Shown piece by piece: positions 35,921 through 45,128 of a stretch of DNA of 64,000 nt. Both the position numbers and the translations under genes were made by a program. Location of the stretch: contig NZ_JACGWX010000005.1 in NCBI RefSeq assembly GCF_014137945.1, forward strand, positions 62,001 through 126,000. The letters run 5' to 3'. Origin of the DNA: Microcella alkalica. Lineage in GTDB: Bacteria > Actinomycetota > Actinomycetes > Actinomycetales > Microbacteriaceae. The first letter of the stretch is position 1. The number at the start of each line of letters is the position of its first letter. The notes beneath the pieces are model-generated. The model worked only from the letters and a program-made list of their open reading frames with translations. It did not search any database and had not been told where the DNA came from.

Positions 35921-36297
35921 GCGAGGAGGCTCGCCCGCAGCGCGTGCGGGTGACGGCGCCGAGACCCGGTGAGCCCATCGCGGCCCCGGCCGAGCATCCG
36001 TCCATCGAGCGCACCGACACCGCGACCGTCTACGTGCGGTCGCTCATCCGATCGCAGCTGCGTCTCGCGATCATCTGCGCGAGCGGCTTCGTCGTGAGCC
36101 TCGGGATGCTCTGGCTCGTCCTCGCCGCCGCCCCCGACCTCGACGCCATCGTCATCGCCGGCGCACCCGTGTCGTGGTTGCTGCTCGCGTTCGGCGCCTA
36201 CCCGGCGATCCTCGCGTTCGCGGTCATCTTCGTCGTCGCGAGCAGGCGGAACGAAGCCGGCTACCGCTCGCTCATGAGCGCTGGGGGCGAGTCGTGA
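35917..36297 (+). CDS. Two-helix membrane protein, DUF485-like partner of symporter
   Basis: A 126-aa protein from GTG 35917, overlapping the regulator stop (GTGA). A charged N-terminal ~45 residues is followed by two helices (LAIICASGFVVSLGMLWLVLAA and SWLLLAFGAYPAILAFAVIFVVA) and a short RRNEAGYRSLM tail. Layout and position directly ahead of the symporter match DUF485-type partners, although sequence similarity is weaker. Its own TGA overlaps the symporter GTG. Confidence 0.8.
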   Translation: MSEEARPQRVRVTAPRPGEPIAAPAEHPSIERTDTATVYVRSLIRSQLRLAIICASGFVVSLGMLWLVLAAAPDLDAIVIAGAPVSWLLLAFGAYPAILAFAVIFVVASRRNEAGYRSLMSAGGES

Positions 36298-37769
36298 ACC
36301 CCGTGCTCGGGTACATCGCGATCGCCGCGGTCACCCTCGCGACGGCGCTCATCGGCTTCTTCGGCCTGCGGATCTCACGCACCACGCAGGACTTCTACGT
36401 CGCCTCGCGCACCGTCCGCCCGTGGTGGAACGCCTCGGCGATCGGCGGCGAGTACCTGTCGGCGGCGAGCGTGCTCGGCATCGCGGGGCTGATCCTGCTG
36501 CAGGGGGCGGGCGGGCTGTGGTTCCCGATCGGGTACACGGCCGGGTACCTCATGCTGCTGCTGTTCGTCGCGGCGCCGCTGCGGCGATCGGGCGCCTACA
36601 CGATCCCCGACTTCACGGGGGCGCGTCTCGAGTCGCGGCTCGTGCGGCGGCTCACGACCGTGCTCGTCATCCTCATCGGCTGGTTCTACATCGTCCCGCA
36701 GCTGCAGGGCGCGGCGCTCACGATCCGCATCACGACGGGGCTGCCGTCGTGGATGGGCGCCGCCGCCGTGTCGATCATCGTCGGCCTCATCGTCGCCGCG
36801 GGCGGCATGCGCTCCATCACGTTCGTGCAGGCGTTCCAGTTCTGGCTCAAGCTCACGGCGATCGCCGTGCCGGCCGTCCTGCTGCTCATCACCGTGGGGC
36901 GCGATGGCGGGCCGAGCGTCGACCCGGCGGTCGCGTTCCCGGCGGCGCTGGGCCCCGCATCCCTCGACGTGTACTCGACCGTGTCGCTCGTCATCGCACT
37001 GCTGCTCGGAACGATGGGCCTGCCGCACGTGCTCGTGCGCTTCTACACGAACCCCGACGGCGCGGCCGCGCGGCGCACGACGCTCATCGTGCTCGGGCTG
37101 CTGTCGGTGTTCTACATCTTCCCGACGGTCATCGGGCTCCTCGGCCGGGCGCTCGCCCCCGAGCTCGCGAGCCCCGGCGAGGCCGACGCGCTCGTGCTGC
37201 TGCTGCCCGGCATGGTCATCGGCGGGCTGCTCGGCGACGTGCTCACCGCCCTCGTCATCGCCGGAGCCTTCGGCGCCTTCCTCTCGACCTCCTCCGGCCT
37301 CGTCGTCTCGCTCGCTGGCGTCATCTCGCAGGAGCTCGCCGGCGGCTCGGTGCGCGGATTCCGCATCGCGGCGATCGCCTCCTCGCTCGTGCCGCTCGCC
37401 GTCGCGCTCGTGCTCGAGCCGGGCGGGCTGGCCGGCAGCGTCGGGCTCGTGTTCGCCTTCACGGCGTCGACCCTGTGCCCGGTCCTCGTGCTCGGCATCT
37501 GGTGGCGGGGGCTGACGGCGCGCGGGGCGGTGGCGGGGATGCTCGGCGGCGGCCTCTTCTGCGGAGCGGCCATCCTGCTCGGGCCGCTCCTGGCGGCCGC
37601 CGGGGGCTGGCCGTCCTGGCTGCAGGCCGCGCTCGCTCAGCCCGCGGCGTGGACGGTGCCTCTCGCGTTCGCCCTCACCGTGGTCGTGTCGCGCCTCGAC
37701 CGGCGCCGCGCGCCCCGCGGAGCCGACCGCGTGCTCGCGCGCCTGCACGCGCCCGAGGCTCGCGCCTAG
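36294..37769 (+). CDS. Second sodium:solute symporter (SSS family, ActP-like)
   Basis: A 491-aa transporter with about 13 helices: TTQDFYVASRTVRPWWNASA, GGEYLSAASVLG, AAGGMRSITFVQAFQFW, GTMGLPHVLVRFYTNPDG and ISQELAGG. A diverged paralogue of the symporter at 31680-33290. GTG 36294 overlaps the upstream stop. The last 9 codons and the stop lie in a 43-bp unit that is duplicated immediately downstream. Confidence 0.88.
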   Translation: MNPVLGYIAIAAVTLATALIGFFGLRISRTTQDFYVASRTVRPWWNASAIGGEYLSAASVLGIAGLILLQGAGGLWFPIGYTAGYLMLLLFVAAPLRRSGAYTIPDFTGARLESRLVRRLTTVLVILIGWFYIVPQLQGAALTIRITTGLPSWMGAAAVSIIVGLIVAAGGMRSITFVQAFQFWLKLTAIAVPAVLLLITVGRDGGPSVDPAVAFPAALGPASLDVYSTVSLVIALLLGTMGLPHVLVRFYTNPDGAAARRTTLIVLGLLSVFYIFPTVIGLLGRALAPELASPGEADALVLLLPGMVIGGLLGDVLTALVIAGAFGAFLSTSSGLVVSLAGVISQELAGGSVRGFRIAAIASSLVPLAVALVLEPGGLAGSVGLVFAFTASTLCPVLVLGIWWRGLTARGAVAGMLGGGLFCGAAILLGPLLAAAGGWPSWLQAALAQPAAWTVPLAFALTVVVSRLDRRRAPRGADRVLARLHAPEARA

Positions 37770-37826
37770 TCGGTGCACCGCACGCCTGCACGCGCCCGAG
37801 ACTCGCGCGTAGTCGGTGCACCGCAC
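37741..37826 (+). repeat. 43-bp tandem duplication of the symporter gene 3' end
   Basis: Units 37741-37783 and 37784-37826 agree at 41 of 43 positions (GAGGCT/GAGACT, CGCCTAG/CGCGTAG). Each contains a LHAPE-coding stretch, a TAG and the palindromic GGTGCACC. The second unit is non-coding and repeats the end of the gene including a stop codon. Confidence 0.9.
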
Positions 37827-37829
37827 GCC

Positions 37830-38094
37830 CCGGCCTGTCACACTCAGCTCCGCCCTCCCCCGTCCGGCCGCGCGCGGCGCCCACGTCGAGCCGTTTCGGG
37901 CGCGGGCGGCTGGCGGGGGATCGGGCGCTCGAGTCGCCCGGAAGGATGCGAGTCGACGGTGGAACGCGAGCCGCGGCGCCCCCCGAGCGGCAACTCGTCC
38001 TGTTCGGGGCAGCCCGGATGCCCCCGGGCGCACGGATTGCCCGGATCAGTGCGGAGTGCGAGGCAACGCGGCTCGGCGACGCCGCTCGGCCCCC
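37830..38094. other. Non-coding gap between symporter and DMT exporter genes
   Basis: Between the tandem repeat and the minus-strand exporter gene I find no supported gene in either strand. The only open frames are GC-rich shadows without a ribosome-binding site or recognisable product. No clear terminator stem was found apart from short G/C-rich inversions. Confidence 0.5.
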
Positions 38095-39078
38095 TCAGCC
38101 GGTGCGGCTCAGGTGGTGCGGCTCCGCCTGCGCGGCTCCGCCTGCGCGGCGCGGCCAGCGCAGGCGCCGCTGCGCGAGCAGCACGCCCACGATGACGAGC
38201 GCAGCCCCGACCGGCTCGTTCCAGACGAGCACCTCTCCGAGCACGAGAATGCCGAGCACGACACCGACGACCGGCGTGATGTAGGTGACCGTGGCGGCCC
38301 TGGTCGCCCCCCACGCGCGCACGACGTTCTGGTTCCAGACGTAGGCGAAGCCCGTGCCGAAGGCGCCGAGCAACACGACCGCGACGATCACCGTCGCGTC
38401 GAGCCGCAGCGGCGTCGGGCTCGCGAGCGGCGCGAGCACGAGCAGCAGCACGGCCGCGATGGCGATGTAGACGAACGTGAACGACACCGCCGAAACGCCC
38501 GAGCTCGCGAGGAAGCGACGCATGTACGACAGGCTGAACCCGTAGCAGGCGGTCGCGCCGAGCATCGCGAACTGCGGCACGAGGTCGCCGCCGAGCTCGA
38601 CGCCCTGCCACGGCCCGATGATGACGATCACCCCGACGATGCCGATCGCGATGCCGACCACCTGCGCGCGCGTGAGCCTCTCGACCCGCAGCACGAGCGC
38701 GGCGATGATCGCCGTCATGATCGGCGTCGTCGCGTTGTAGACGCTCGCGAGCCCCGAGGCGACGTGCTGCTGCGCCCACGCGAATAGCAGGTACGGCAGC
38801 ACGCAGAAGGTTACGCCGACGACGGCGAGGTGCGCGTAGATGCGGCCCCACGCTGGCAGCCGGTCGCGCGTGACGAGCACGATGAGGCCGAGCGTGACGG
38901 CCCCGAGCGTCGCGCGGCCCGCGGCGACCTGCACAGGAGTCATCCCCGTGAGCGCGATCGCGATGAACAGGAAGCTCGCACCCCACACGAGCCCGCTGAG
39001 TGCGAACTGCGTCGCGACCCAGCCGTCGCGCGACGTCGTCCCGGCGGATGCGGCCTCAGGCGTCACGGTCGCGAGCAC
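38095..39078 (-). CDS. EamA/DMT-family transporter
   Basis: A 327-aa ten-helix exporter of the drug/metabolite superfamily with two EamA repeats. The first starts GLVWGASFLFIAIAL and includes RATLGAVTL and YNATTPIMTAIIAALVL. The second includes YGFSLSYMRRF and ends AATVTYITPVVGVVLGILVLGE, the typical EamA signature. The C-terminal ~20 residues are Arg/Ala/His-rich. GTG 39078 overlaps the chorismate mutase gene by 23 bp; a slightly later start would reduce this. Substrate unknown. Confidence 0.88.
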   Translation of the reverse strand: MLATVTPEAASAGTTSRDGWVATQFALSGLVWGASFLFIAIALTGMTPVQVAAGRATLGAVTLGLIVLVTRDRLPAWGRIYAHLAVVGVTFCVLPYLLFAWAQQHVASGLASVYNATTPIMTAIIAALVLRVERLTRAQVVGIAIGIVGVIVIIGPWQGVELGGDLVPQFAMLGATACYGFSLSYMRRFLASSGVSAVSFTFVYIAIAAVLLLVLAPLASPTPLRLDATVIVAVVLLGAFGTGFAYVWNQNVVRAWGATRAATVTYITPVVGVVLGILVLGEVLVWNEPVGAALVIVGVLLAQRRLRWPRRAGGAAQAEPHHLSRTG

Positions 39079-39370
39079 ACCCCGTCGAGGCGATCTGCTC
39101 GTGGTGGTGGATCACCTCGGCGACGATGAAGGTCAGGAACTTCTCCGCGAACGCCGGATCGAGCTCGGCCTCCTCCGCGAGGGTCCGCAGTCGCGCGATC
39201 TGGATGCGCTCGCGGTCGGGGTCGGACGCCGGCAGCCCGACGGCGGCCTTGAGGCGTCCGACGGTCTGCGTGCATTTGAACCGCTCGGCGAGCAGATGCA
39301 CGAGCGCCGCGTCGATGTTGTCGATGCTCTTGCGCAGCGAGTTCAGCTCGTCGAGTGCCGCATCATCCAT
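39056..39370 (-). CDS. Chorismate mutase (AroQ-type)
   Basis: A 104-aa all-helical enzyme of the AroQ class converting chorismate to prephenate for Phe/Tyr synthesis. LNSLRKSIDNIDAALVHLLAERFKCTQTVGRLKA carries the conserved Arg, Asp and Lys residues of helix 1, followed by ASDPDRERIQIARLRTLAEE and the C-terminal FLTFIVAEVIHHHEQI. No signal peptide, so cytoplasmic. Same strand as and overlapping the EamA exporter gene. Confidence 0.92.
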   Translation of the reverse strand: MDDAALDELNSLRKSIDNIDAALVHLLAERFKCTQTVGRLKAAVGLPASDPDRERIQIARLRTLAEEAELDPAFAEKFLTFIVAEVIHHHEQIASTGCARDRDA

Positions 39371-39415
39371 GCTCCGAGCGTAACCCGCGAGACGCGCGAC
39401 CGCGCCAGCGGGGGC

Positions 39416-39715
39416 TCAGTCGTCGGCGAGCTCACGCTCGGAGCGCTGCACCCACACATCGAGCTCGTCGCGCTCGATCGCTCGGATCGCCTCGTCGACC
39501 TCTGCCGGCGTGACGAGCCCGTCAGCGACGCCGCGCTCGACGTCGCCCTCGCTCAGCAGCACGGCGGCGATCAGCACGCCGCGCGCCGTCAGATCGCTCG
39601 GCAGCTCGCGCTCGAGCGTCGGGTGGGGGCTGGGCGCGGCCTCGGTCGCGCTCGCGCAGCCGGCGAGAGCGACGAGCAGCGCGATCGGTGCGGCGAAGGA
39701 TGCCCTCGCCCGCAT
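39416..39715 (-). CDS. Small lipoprotein, function unknown
   Basis: A 99-aa protein with a lipoprotein signal (hydrophobic AAPIALLVALAGC; lipid-bearing Cys in LAGC at residue ~20). The mature part has Thr/Ser/Pro, then a helical acidic region (GDVERGVADGLVTPAEVDEAIRAIERDELDVWV). Its ATG overlaps the stop of the upstream gene (TGATG), so it is co-expressed with the acidic secreted protein. No family recognised. Confidence 0.7.
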   Translation of the reverse strand: MRARASFAAPIALLVALAGCASATEAAPSPHPTLERELPSDLTARGVLIAAVLLSEGDVERGVADGLVTPAEVDEAIRAIERDELDVWVQRSERELADD

Positions 39716-40512
39716 CACCGTCCGCCGGGCTTGCCGGCGTGGTCGGGCTTGCCTCCCCCGCCGCCGTTGCCCGATCCGAGGGGCTTCCCGGCCGTGTCCG
39801 GCTTGCCGATGCCCTCGGGCTTGCCGGCCTTCTCGGGCTTGCCGTCGTCCGTCGGCTCGACGTCGGCCGACTCCTCGTCGCCGCCCTCGAGCTTCGCCAT
39901 AGCGCGCTCCAGTCGGCCCGCGTCGCGGGTGGCGACGCGCTCCTCCGTGCGCTCGAGCTGGTCGAGCGCCTTCTCCAGGCGCCGGTCGAGCTCCTCCTGG
40001 GCTGCCGCGCGCTCCTCCTCGGGAAGCGCGGCGACGGCCTCGCTCTGCGACTCGAGGAACTCCACGAGCGTCTCGGCGAAGGCGACCTGCAGTCGGCCGG
40101 AGAACGCGACGGCGCAGTCGCCCTTCCCGCCCTCGGTCTCGGCCCGGCACGCGTCGAACTCCGTCTTGACCTCGGCGAACGCGGTGCGCCACAGGTCGGC
40201 GCGCTCGTTCCAGGCGAGGAAGGACTCCTCGAGCACCTCGTCGGTCGCTCCTTCGACGTCGTCGGCTGCGGACTCGTCCTCGGCGCCATCCTCCGAGCCG
40301 TCGTCGTCGGGCTGCTCGAGGGCGTCGTCGAGGAGCTCGTCCTCGACCAGGTCATCGACGAGCTCGTCGCTCGCGTCGACGCCCAACGATTCGAGTGCGG
40401 TCGCGACGGTGGTCCGCACGTCGGATGCGAATGCAGCGGTGCCGATGCCGCCGATGACGAGCACGGCCGCAGCGGTGCCCGCGGCGAGCGCAGTGAGTCC
40501 CCGATTCCCCAT
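39715..40512 (-). CDS. Secreted acidic protein with C-terminal Gly-Lys-Pro repeats
   Basis: A 265-aa exported protein: signal peptide residues ~1-28 (LTALAAGTAAAVLVIGG, cleavage after AFA), a very acidic segment (DELVDDLVEDELLDDALEQ, then a DDDGSEDGAEDES stretch), a helical Glu-rich centre likely to form a coiled coil (ERAAAQEELDRRLEKALDQLERTEERV), and a tail of GKP repeats (GKPEKAGKPEGIGKPDTAGKP) ending in a Gly run. Start at ATG 40512; longer frames extend past the obvious signal peptide. Looks like a cell-envelope protein; function unknown. Confidence 0.75.
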   Translation of the reverse strand: MGNRGLTALAAGTAAAVLVIGGIGTAAFASDVRTTVATALESLGVDASDELVDDLVEDELLDDALEQPDDDGSEDGAEDESAADDVEGATDEVLEESFLAWNERADLWRTAFAEVKTEFDACRAETEGGKGDCAVAFSGRLQVAFAETLVEFLESQSEAVAALPEEERAAAQEELDRRLEKALDQLERTEERVATRDAGRLERAMAKLEGGDEESADVEPTDDGKPEKAGKPEGIGKPDTAGKPLGSGNGGGGGKPDHAGKPGGR

Positions 40513-40636
40513 GGCCGAACTGTACGCCCGTCGGTGCGAGGCGCGCGGTCCCGCGAACGGGGGGGCACGGTAGTCGCGGGTGGCGGCTTCGGCAACGGGG
40601 TGGGGGCGGCGGATGCCCGGGGTTACGGTTCCGCGC

Positions 40637-41080
40637 ATGACTGATCACGCCGAATCCCCCGACCCGTCCACCGGCTCGACCCTCATCGAGCGCATCTCCC
40701 TCAGCCACCCGCGCTCCGGCGCAGAAGGACGCCTCTACGCCGAGGCGTTGCAGGCCCTCGCCGACTGCGCGACCGCGTGCACGGTGTGCGCCGACGCGTG
40801 CCTGAGCGAGGAGGATCCGCGCACGATGCTCGAGTGCGTGCGCGTCGACCTGCTGTGCGCGGCCGTGTGCGTCGCGACGACGCAGGCGGTCGCGGGCGCG
40901 CCGGAGTCGCACTCCTCGATCATGCGCGCGCAGCTGCAGGCCTGCATCGAGGCCTGTCGCTCGTGCGCGGAGGAGTGCGAGCAGCACGCCGGGCACCACG
41001 AGCACTGCAAGCTGTGCGCCGAGGCGTGCCGCCGCTGCGAGCAGGCCTGCGAGGCGCTGCTCGCCGTCATCGGGCGTTGA
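40637..41080 (+). CDS. Four-helix-bundle copper-storage-like protein (Csp/DUF326)
   Basis: A 147-aa protein with 16 cysteines, nearly all in CxxxC helical spacing (CATACTVCADAC, LECVRVDLLCAAVC, CIEACRSCAEEC, HCKLCAEACRRCEQAC). This is the pattern of Csp proteins that line a helix bundle with Cys to store Cu(I). No signal peptide, so it resembles the cytosolic Csp3 type. ATG 40637 lies 7 nt after TACGGT (40624-40629), suggesting a leaderless transcript. No copper exporter or regulator is adjacent. Confidence 0.9.
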   Translation: MTDHAESPDPSTGSTLIERISLSHPRSGAEGRLYAEALQALADCATACTVCADACLSEEDPRTMLECVRVDLLCAAVCVATTQAVAGAPESHSSIMRAQLQACIEACRSCAEECEQHAGHHEHCKLCAEACRRCEQACEALLAVIGR

Positions 41081-41131
41081 CCGACCTCGGCGCGCGGCAC
41101 GATGACGTCGGCCGCCGCCTCCCGCAGCACA

Positions 41132-41169
41132 AACGGCGCGGACCCCGGGCGATCGGGGTCCGCGCCGTT
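41132..41169. terminator. Strong bidirectional terminator
   Basis: AACGGCGCGGACCCC (41132-41146) and GGGGTCCGCGCCGTT (41155-41169) make a perfect 15-bp stem with an 8-nt loop. It sits between the convergent copper-storage gene and the minus-strand gene ending at 41187, with A- and T-flanks on either side suited to termination in both directions. Confidence 0.8.
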
Positions 41170-41186
41170 CGCGGTGGGGGCCGGTC

Positions 41187-42143
41187 TCAGTGGGCGTTCT
41201 CGAGCTCGCGCGCGCCGGTCGGGGCGACAGCCTCGGCCTCCGAGCGCGCGCCGCGCTCGTCCTCCTGCACGTCGACGTCGCGCAGAGCGAGGGCCGCGGC
41301 GCTCAGCACGCGGTCCTGCTCGATCACGTCGCACGCCCGCAGCGCGCTCTCGGCGTGCATCCACGCATCGAGCGTTTGGGCAGCCGCGAGGTGGTCGACG
41401 AGGCGCCGGGCGTCGCGGGCGAAGCGGCGGGCATCGGTGCGCACGGGACCGCTCGCGTCATCGAGGGGAACCTCGACGTCGAAGCGGGCGGCCGCGGAGG
41501 CGATGCACCCCGCGAGCGGAGGTAGCTGCGCGACGACGGCCGCGCGGCCGCGAGGCGCCGTGGCGGCGAGCATCGTGGCGGTCGTCCGCGCCGTGATGAC
41601 ACGGACGTCGACGGCGTCGAGGTAGTGGCCGGGTGCGCAGTCGAGGCCCGCGCGCTCGAGCGCGGTCGCGAGCTCCGGGGTCGAGGCGCAGCTCGCGGAG
41701 ACCGCGGAGATCGCGAGGAACTCGTCGAGCTCGGCGGTCGTCGCCTCCTCGGCCAGGAAGGCCGCGAGCCGGTCCGTTGCGTCGGAGACGATGGGCGCCC
41801 GCGAGAGCCGCTCGCGCAGCGCCTCATCCAGAGCGGTCTCGAGCGTTCGCCGCACCTCGGCGAGGATGCCGTCGGCGGCCCAGCGCGAGTCGACGCCGAC
41901 GATGCCGCCGTCGGCGAGGGCGTGCAGGAAGAACAGCGCGAGCTGCAGATCGTCGTCGGTGAGGATGTCGCGGCTGTTGATCACGGCGCGCTCGACCTGG
42001 GCATCCAGCGACGAGACGATCGGGGGGAGGTCGATCGGTCCGGTGACGACGGCGACGACCGCGGCGCTCACGGGACCGCGAGGAGTGGGGATGGCCATAG
42101 GGGCGCGCTCGGAGCGAGCGGTGGTGGCGATGCGGGTGGTCAT
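41187..42143 (-). CDS. Uncharacterised protein, possible haem-oxygenase-like redox enzyme relative
   Basis: A 318-aa, Ala-rich, helical protein without signal peptide. The segment ILTDDDLQLALFFLHALADG, followed by VDSRWAADGILAEVRRTLETALDEALRERL, resembles the N-terminal part of the iron-containing redox enzyme family (haem-oxygenase fold; its members have a ...LALyxxYELHY... stretch). The His/Glu metal ligands expected there are not all present, so the relation is tentative. Later sequence includes DRLAAFLAEEATTAELDEFLAI and a repeated RRFARDARRLVDHLAAAQ helix. Divergent from the glycosyltransferase gene. Function not assigned. Confidence 0.6.
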   Translation of the reverse strand: MTTRIATTARSERAPMAIPTPRGPVSAAVVAVVTGPIDLPPIVSSLDAQVERAVINSRDILTDDDLQLALFFLHALADGGIVGVDSRWAADGILAEVRRTLETALDEALRERLSRAPIVSDATDRLAAFLAEEATTAELDEFLAISAVSASCASTPELATALERAGLDCAPGHYLDAVDVRVITARTTATMLAATAPRGRAAVVAQLPPLAGCIASAAARFDVEVPLDDASGPVRTDARRFARDARRLVDHLAAAQTLDAWMHAESALRACDVIEQDRVLSAAALALRDVDVQEDERGARSEAEAVAPTGARELENAH

Positions 42144-42268
42144 GTTAGCGACCGTAGGCGCGAGCAGGAATCGCGGACAGGGGATTGACAGGCATGCACC
42201 GGTTCGATGAGGTCGTGGGTGCGCGCGAGCGAGAACCGACGCCCGCGCCCCGATTGGAAGGACGCTGG

Positions 42269-43042
42269 ATGCCCGAGCCCGCCGCGCGAGCGGAGCCCAC
42301 CGTCTCGGTCGTCATCCCCGTCCGCGACGACGCCGAGTACCTCGAGCGATGCCTGCGGGCGCTCGACGAGCAGTCGTCGCCTCCGCTCGAGGTGATCGTC
42401 GTCGACAACGGCAGCTCCGATGCGAGCGCGGCCGTCGCGCGCCGGTACGGGGCGCGCGTCGTCGAGCAGCACGAGGTGGGCATCCCCATCGCGAGCGCGA
42501 CCGGCTACGACGCGGCGCGCGGCGACATCATCGCGCGCCTCGACTCCGACAGTCGGCCAGGGCCGGAATGGGTCGCCACGGTGCAGCGGCTCTTCGCCGA
42601 GCATCCGGAGGCGGATGCGCTCACCGGCAGCGGGCTCCTCGAGACCGACGACGGCGAGACGCAGCCCGTCAGGTCGCGCCTCTACCTCGGGCCGTACTTC
42701 ACGCTCGTGCGGTGGGCGCTCGCGAACCGCCCCGTCTTCGGGTCGGCGATGGCGCTGCGGCGCTCGACGTGGGAGCGCGTCGGCGACGATGTATGCCGCC
42801 ACGACCCCGACGTGCACGACGACATGGATCTCAGCGTGCACCTCGGGCCCGACGCGGTCGTGCTGTTCGACGACCGGCTCACGCTACCGGTGTCGGCGCG
42901 GCCCCTGCAGCACGTGCCGTCGATGCTGCGCCGCGGCTGGCGCGGCATGTACACGCTCGCCCGCCACTGGCCGCGCGAGCACCCCCTCGGTCGGCACGCC
43001 CGGCGCCTGCGGGCGCGACGGATCGCGGCCCGTTCGGACTGA
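42269..43042 (+). CDS. Family 2 glycosyltransferase
   Basis: A 257-aa GT-A-fold transferase: VSVVIPVRDDAEYLERCLRAL, VIVVDNGSSDASAAVAR, ARGDIIARLDSDSRPGPEW (DxD metal site), and a C-terminal GSAMALRRSTWERVG and VHDDMDLSVHL region with acceptor-side Asp residues. ATG 42269 with GGAAGGA 8 nt upstream is preferred; ATG 42194 in the same frame would add 25 residues. Likely makes a cell-envelope glycan or glycolipid; sugar donor unknown. Divergent from the preceding unknown gene. Confidence 0.88.
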   Translation: MPEPAARAEPTVSVVIPVRDDAEYLERCLRALDEQSSPPLEVIVVDNGSSDASAAVARRYGARVVEQHEVGIPIASATGYDAARGDIIARLDSDSRPGPEWVATVQRLFAEHPEADALTGSGLLETDDGETQPVRSRLYLGPYFTLVRWALANRPVFGSAMALRRSTWERVGDDVCRHDPDVHDDMDLSVHLGPDAVVLFDDRLTLPVSARPLQHVPSMLRRGWRGMYTLARHWPREHPLGRHARRLRARRIAARSD

Positions 43043-43059
43043 GCCGGCGGCTCGCCGCT

Positions 43060-44346
<1,287 letters not shown>

Positions 44347-44419
44347 GCTGGTCCCTTCGATGGAATGGGGATTACACCCCACCCTATCGGGCGGGCGCGA
44401 GGTGCGGAGGGGGCGCGGC

Positions 44420-45046
44420 TCAGCCGAGCCACTGGCCGCGCGCGGGCGCGCGGTCGGCCGCCGCGAGCGTGCCCGGCGCGATCGCGAGGCGGGCCTCGAC
44501 GGCGCCGAAGACGACCTCGTCGGCGGCCGCGGCATCCACCATGCCCATCGCGTGGTGCTGCACCGCCATGCCGTCGGCGAGCGCCGTGAGCATGCGCGAG
44601 TCGGCGTCGACGTCGACGCTGGATGCGGCTCCCGCGGCGACCGCGCGCCGGATCACGGCGGCGAGGATCCGCTCGCAATCGCGATGGTGACGCGCCACGG
44701 CCGCGGCGAGCGCCGGGTTGCGCGGAGCCTCGCTCCACGCGTCGATCCAGACGAGGTAGTGATCCTCCGGCGTGGTCTTGAACCAGGCGGCGAGGGCGGC
44801 GATCGGGTCGACGCCGGAGAGCATCGCCTCGTCGCTCGCGAGCTCGGCGGTCACGGCGTGGTCGAAGGCCGCGGCGACGAGCTCGTCGCGGCTCACGAAG
44901 TAGTGGCGGATGAGCCCGTGCACGATACCCACCTCGGCCGCGACGTCGCGTAGCGTCACGCTCGCGAAGCCCTTACGGGCGACGAGGCGCATCGTCGCGC
45001 CGATGATCTGCTCGCGACGCTCCTCGGAACTCTTCCGTTCGGCCAC
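44420..45046 (-). CDS. TetR-family repressor
   Basis: A 208-aa regulator. [34 protein letters not shown] then [17 protein letters not shown], resembling BetI-type members. The C-terminal ligand domain is helical and variable. Divergent from an MFS transporter gene, with two operator-type palindromes in the 82-bp gap, so it almost certainly controls both genes and responds to a transported compound (inference). Confidence 0.92.
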   Translation of the reverse strand: MAERKSSEERREQIIGATMRLVARKGFASVTLRDVAAEVGIVHGLIRHYFVSRDELVAAAFDHAVTAELASDEAMLSGVDPIAALAAWFKTTPEDHYLVWIDAWSEAPRNPALAAAVARHHRDCERILAAVIRRAVAAGAASSVDVDADSRMLTALADGMAVQHHAMGMVDAAAADEVVFGAVEARLAIAPGTLAAADRAPARGQWLG

Positions 45047-45066
45047 GCGACGAGCATAGGCGGTCG

Positions 45067-45113
45067 TTGTCCGCGCGGATAAGGCGTGCTAGCGTCGTTG
45101 TCCAGTTGGATAA
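45067..45113. promoter_or_regulatory. Two palindromic TetR operators
   Basis: TTGTCC-GCGC-GGATAA (45067-45082) and TTGTCC-AGTT-GGATAA (45098-45113) are near-perfect 16-bp palindromes with identical arms and different spacers, centred 31 bp (three helical turns) apart. Each is preceded by GTCG, giving a longer direct repeat. A TAGCGT -10-like box (45090-45095) for the MFS gene lies between them, so occupancy would block the promoter. Confidence 0.8.
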
Positions 45114-45128
45114 CATTGGAGCGGGAGA

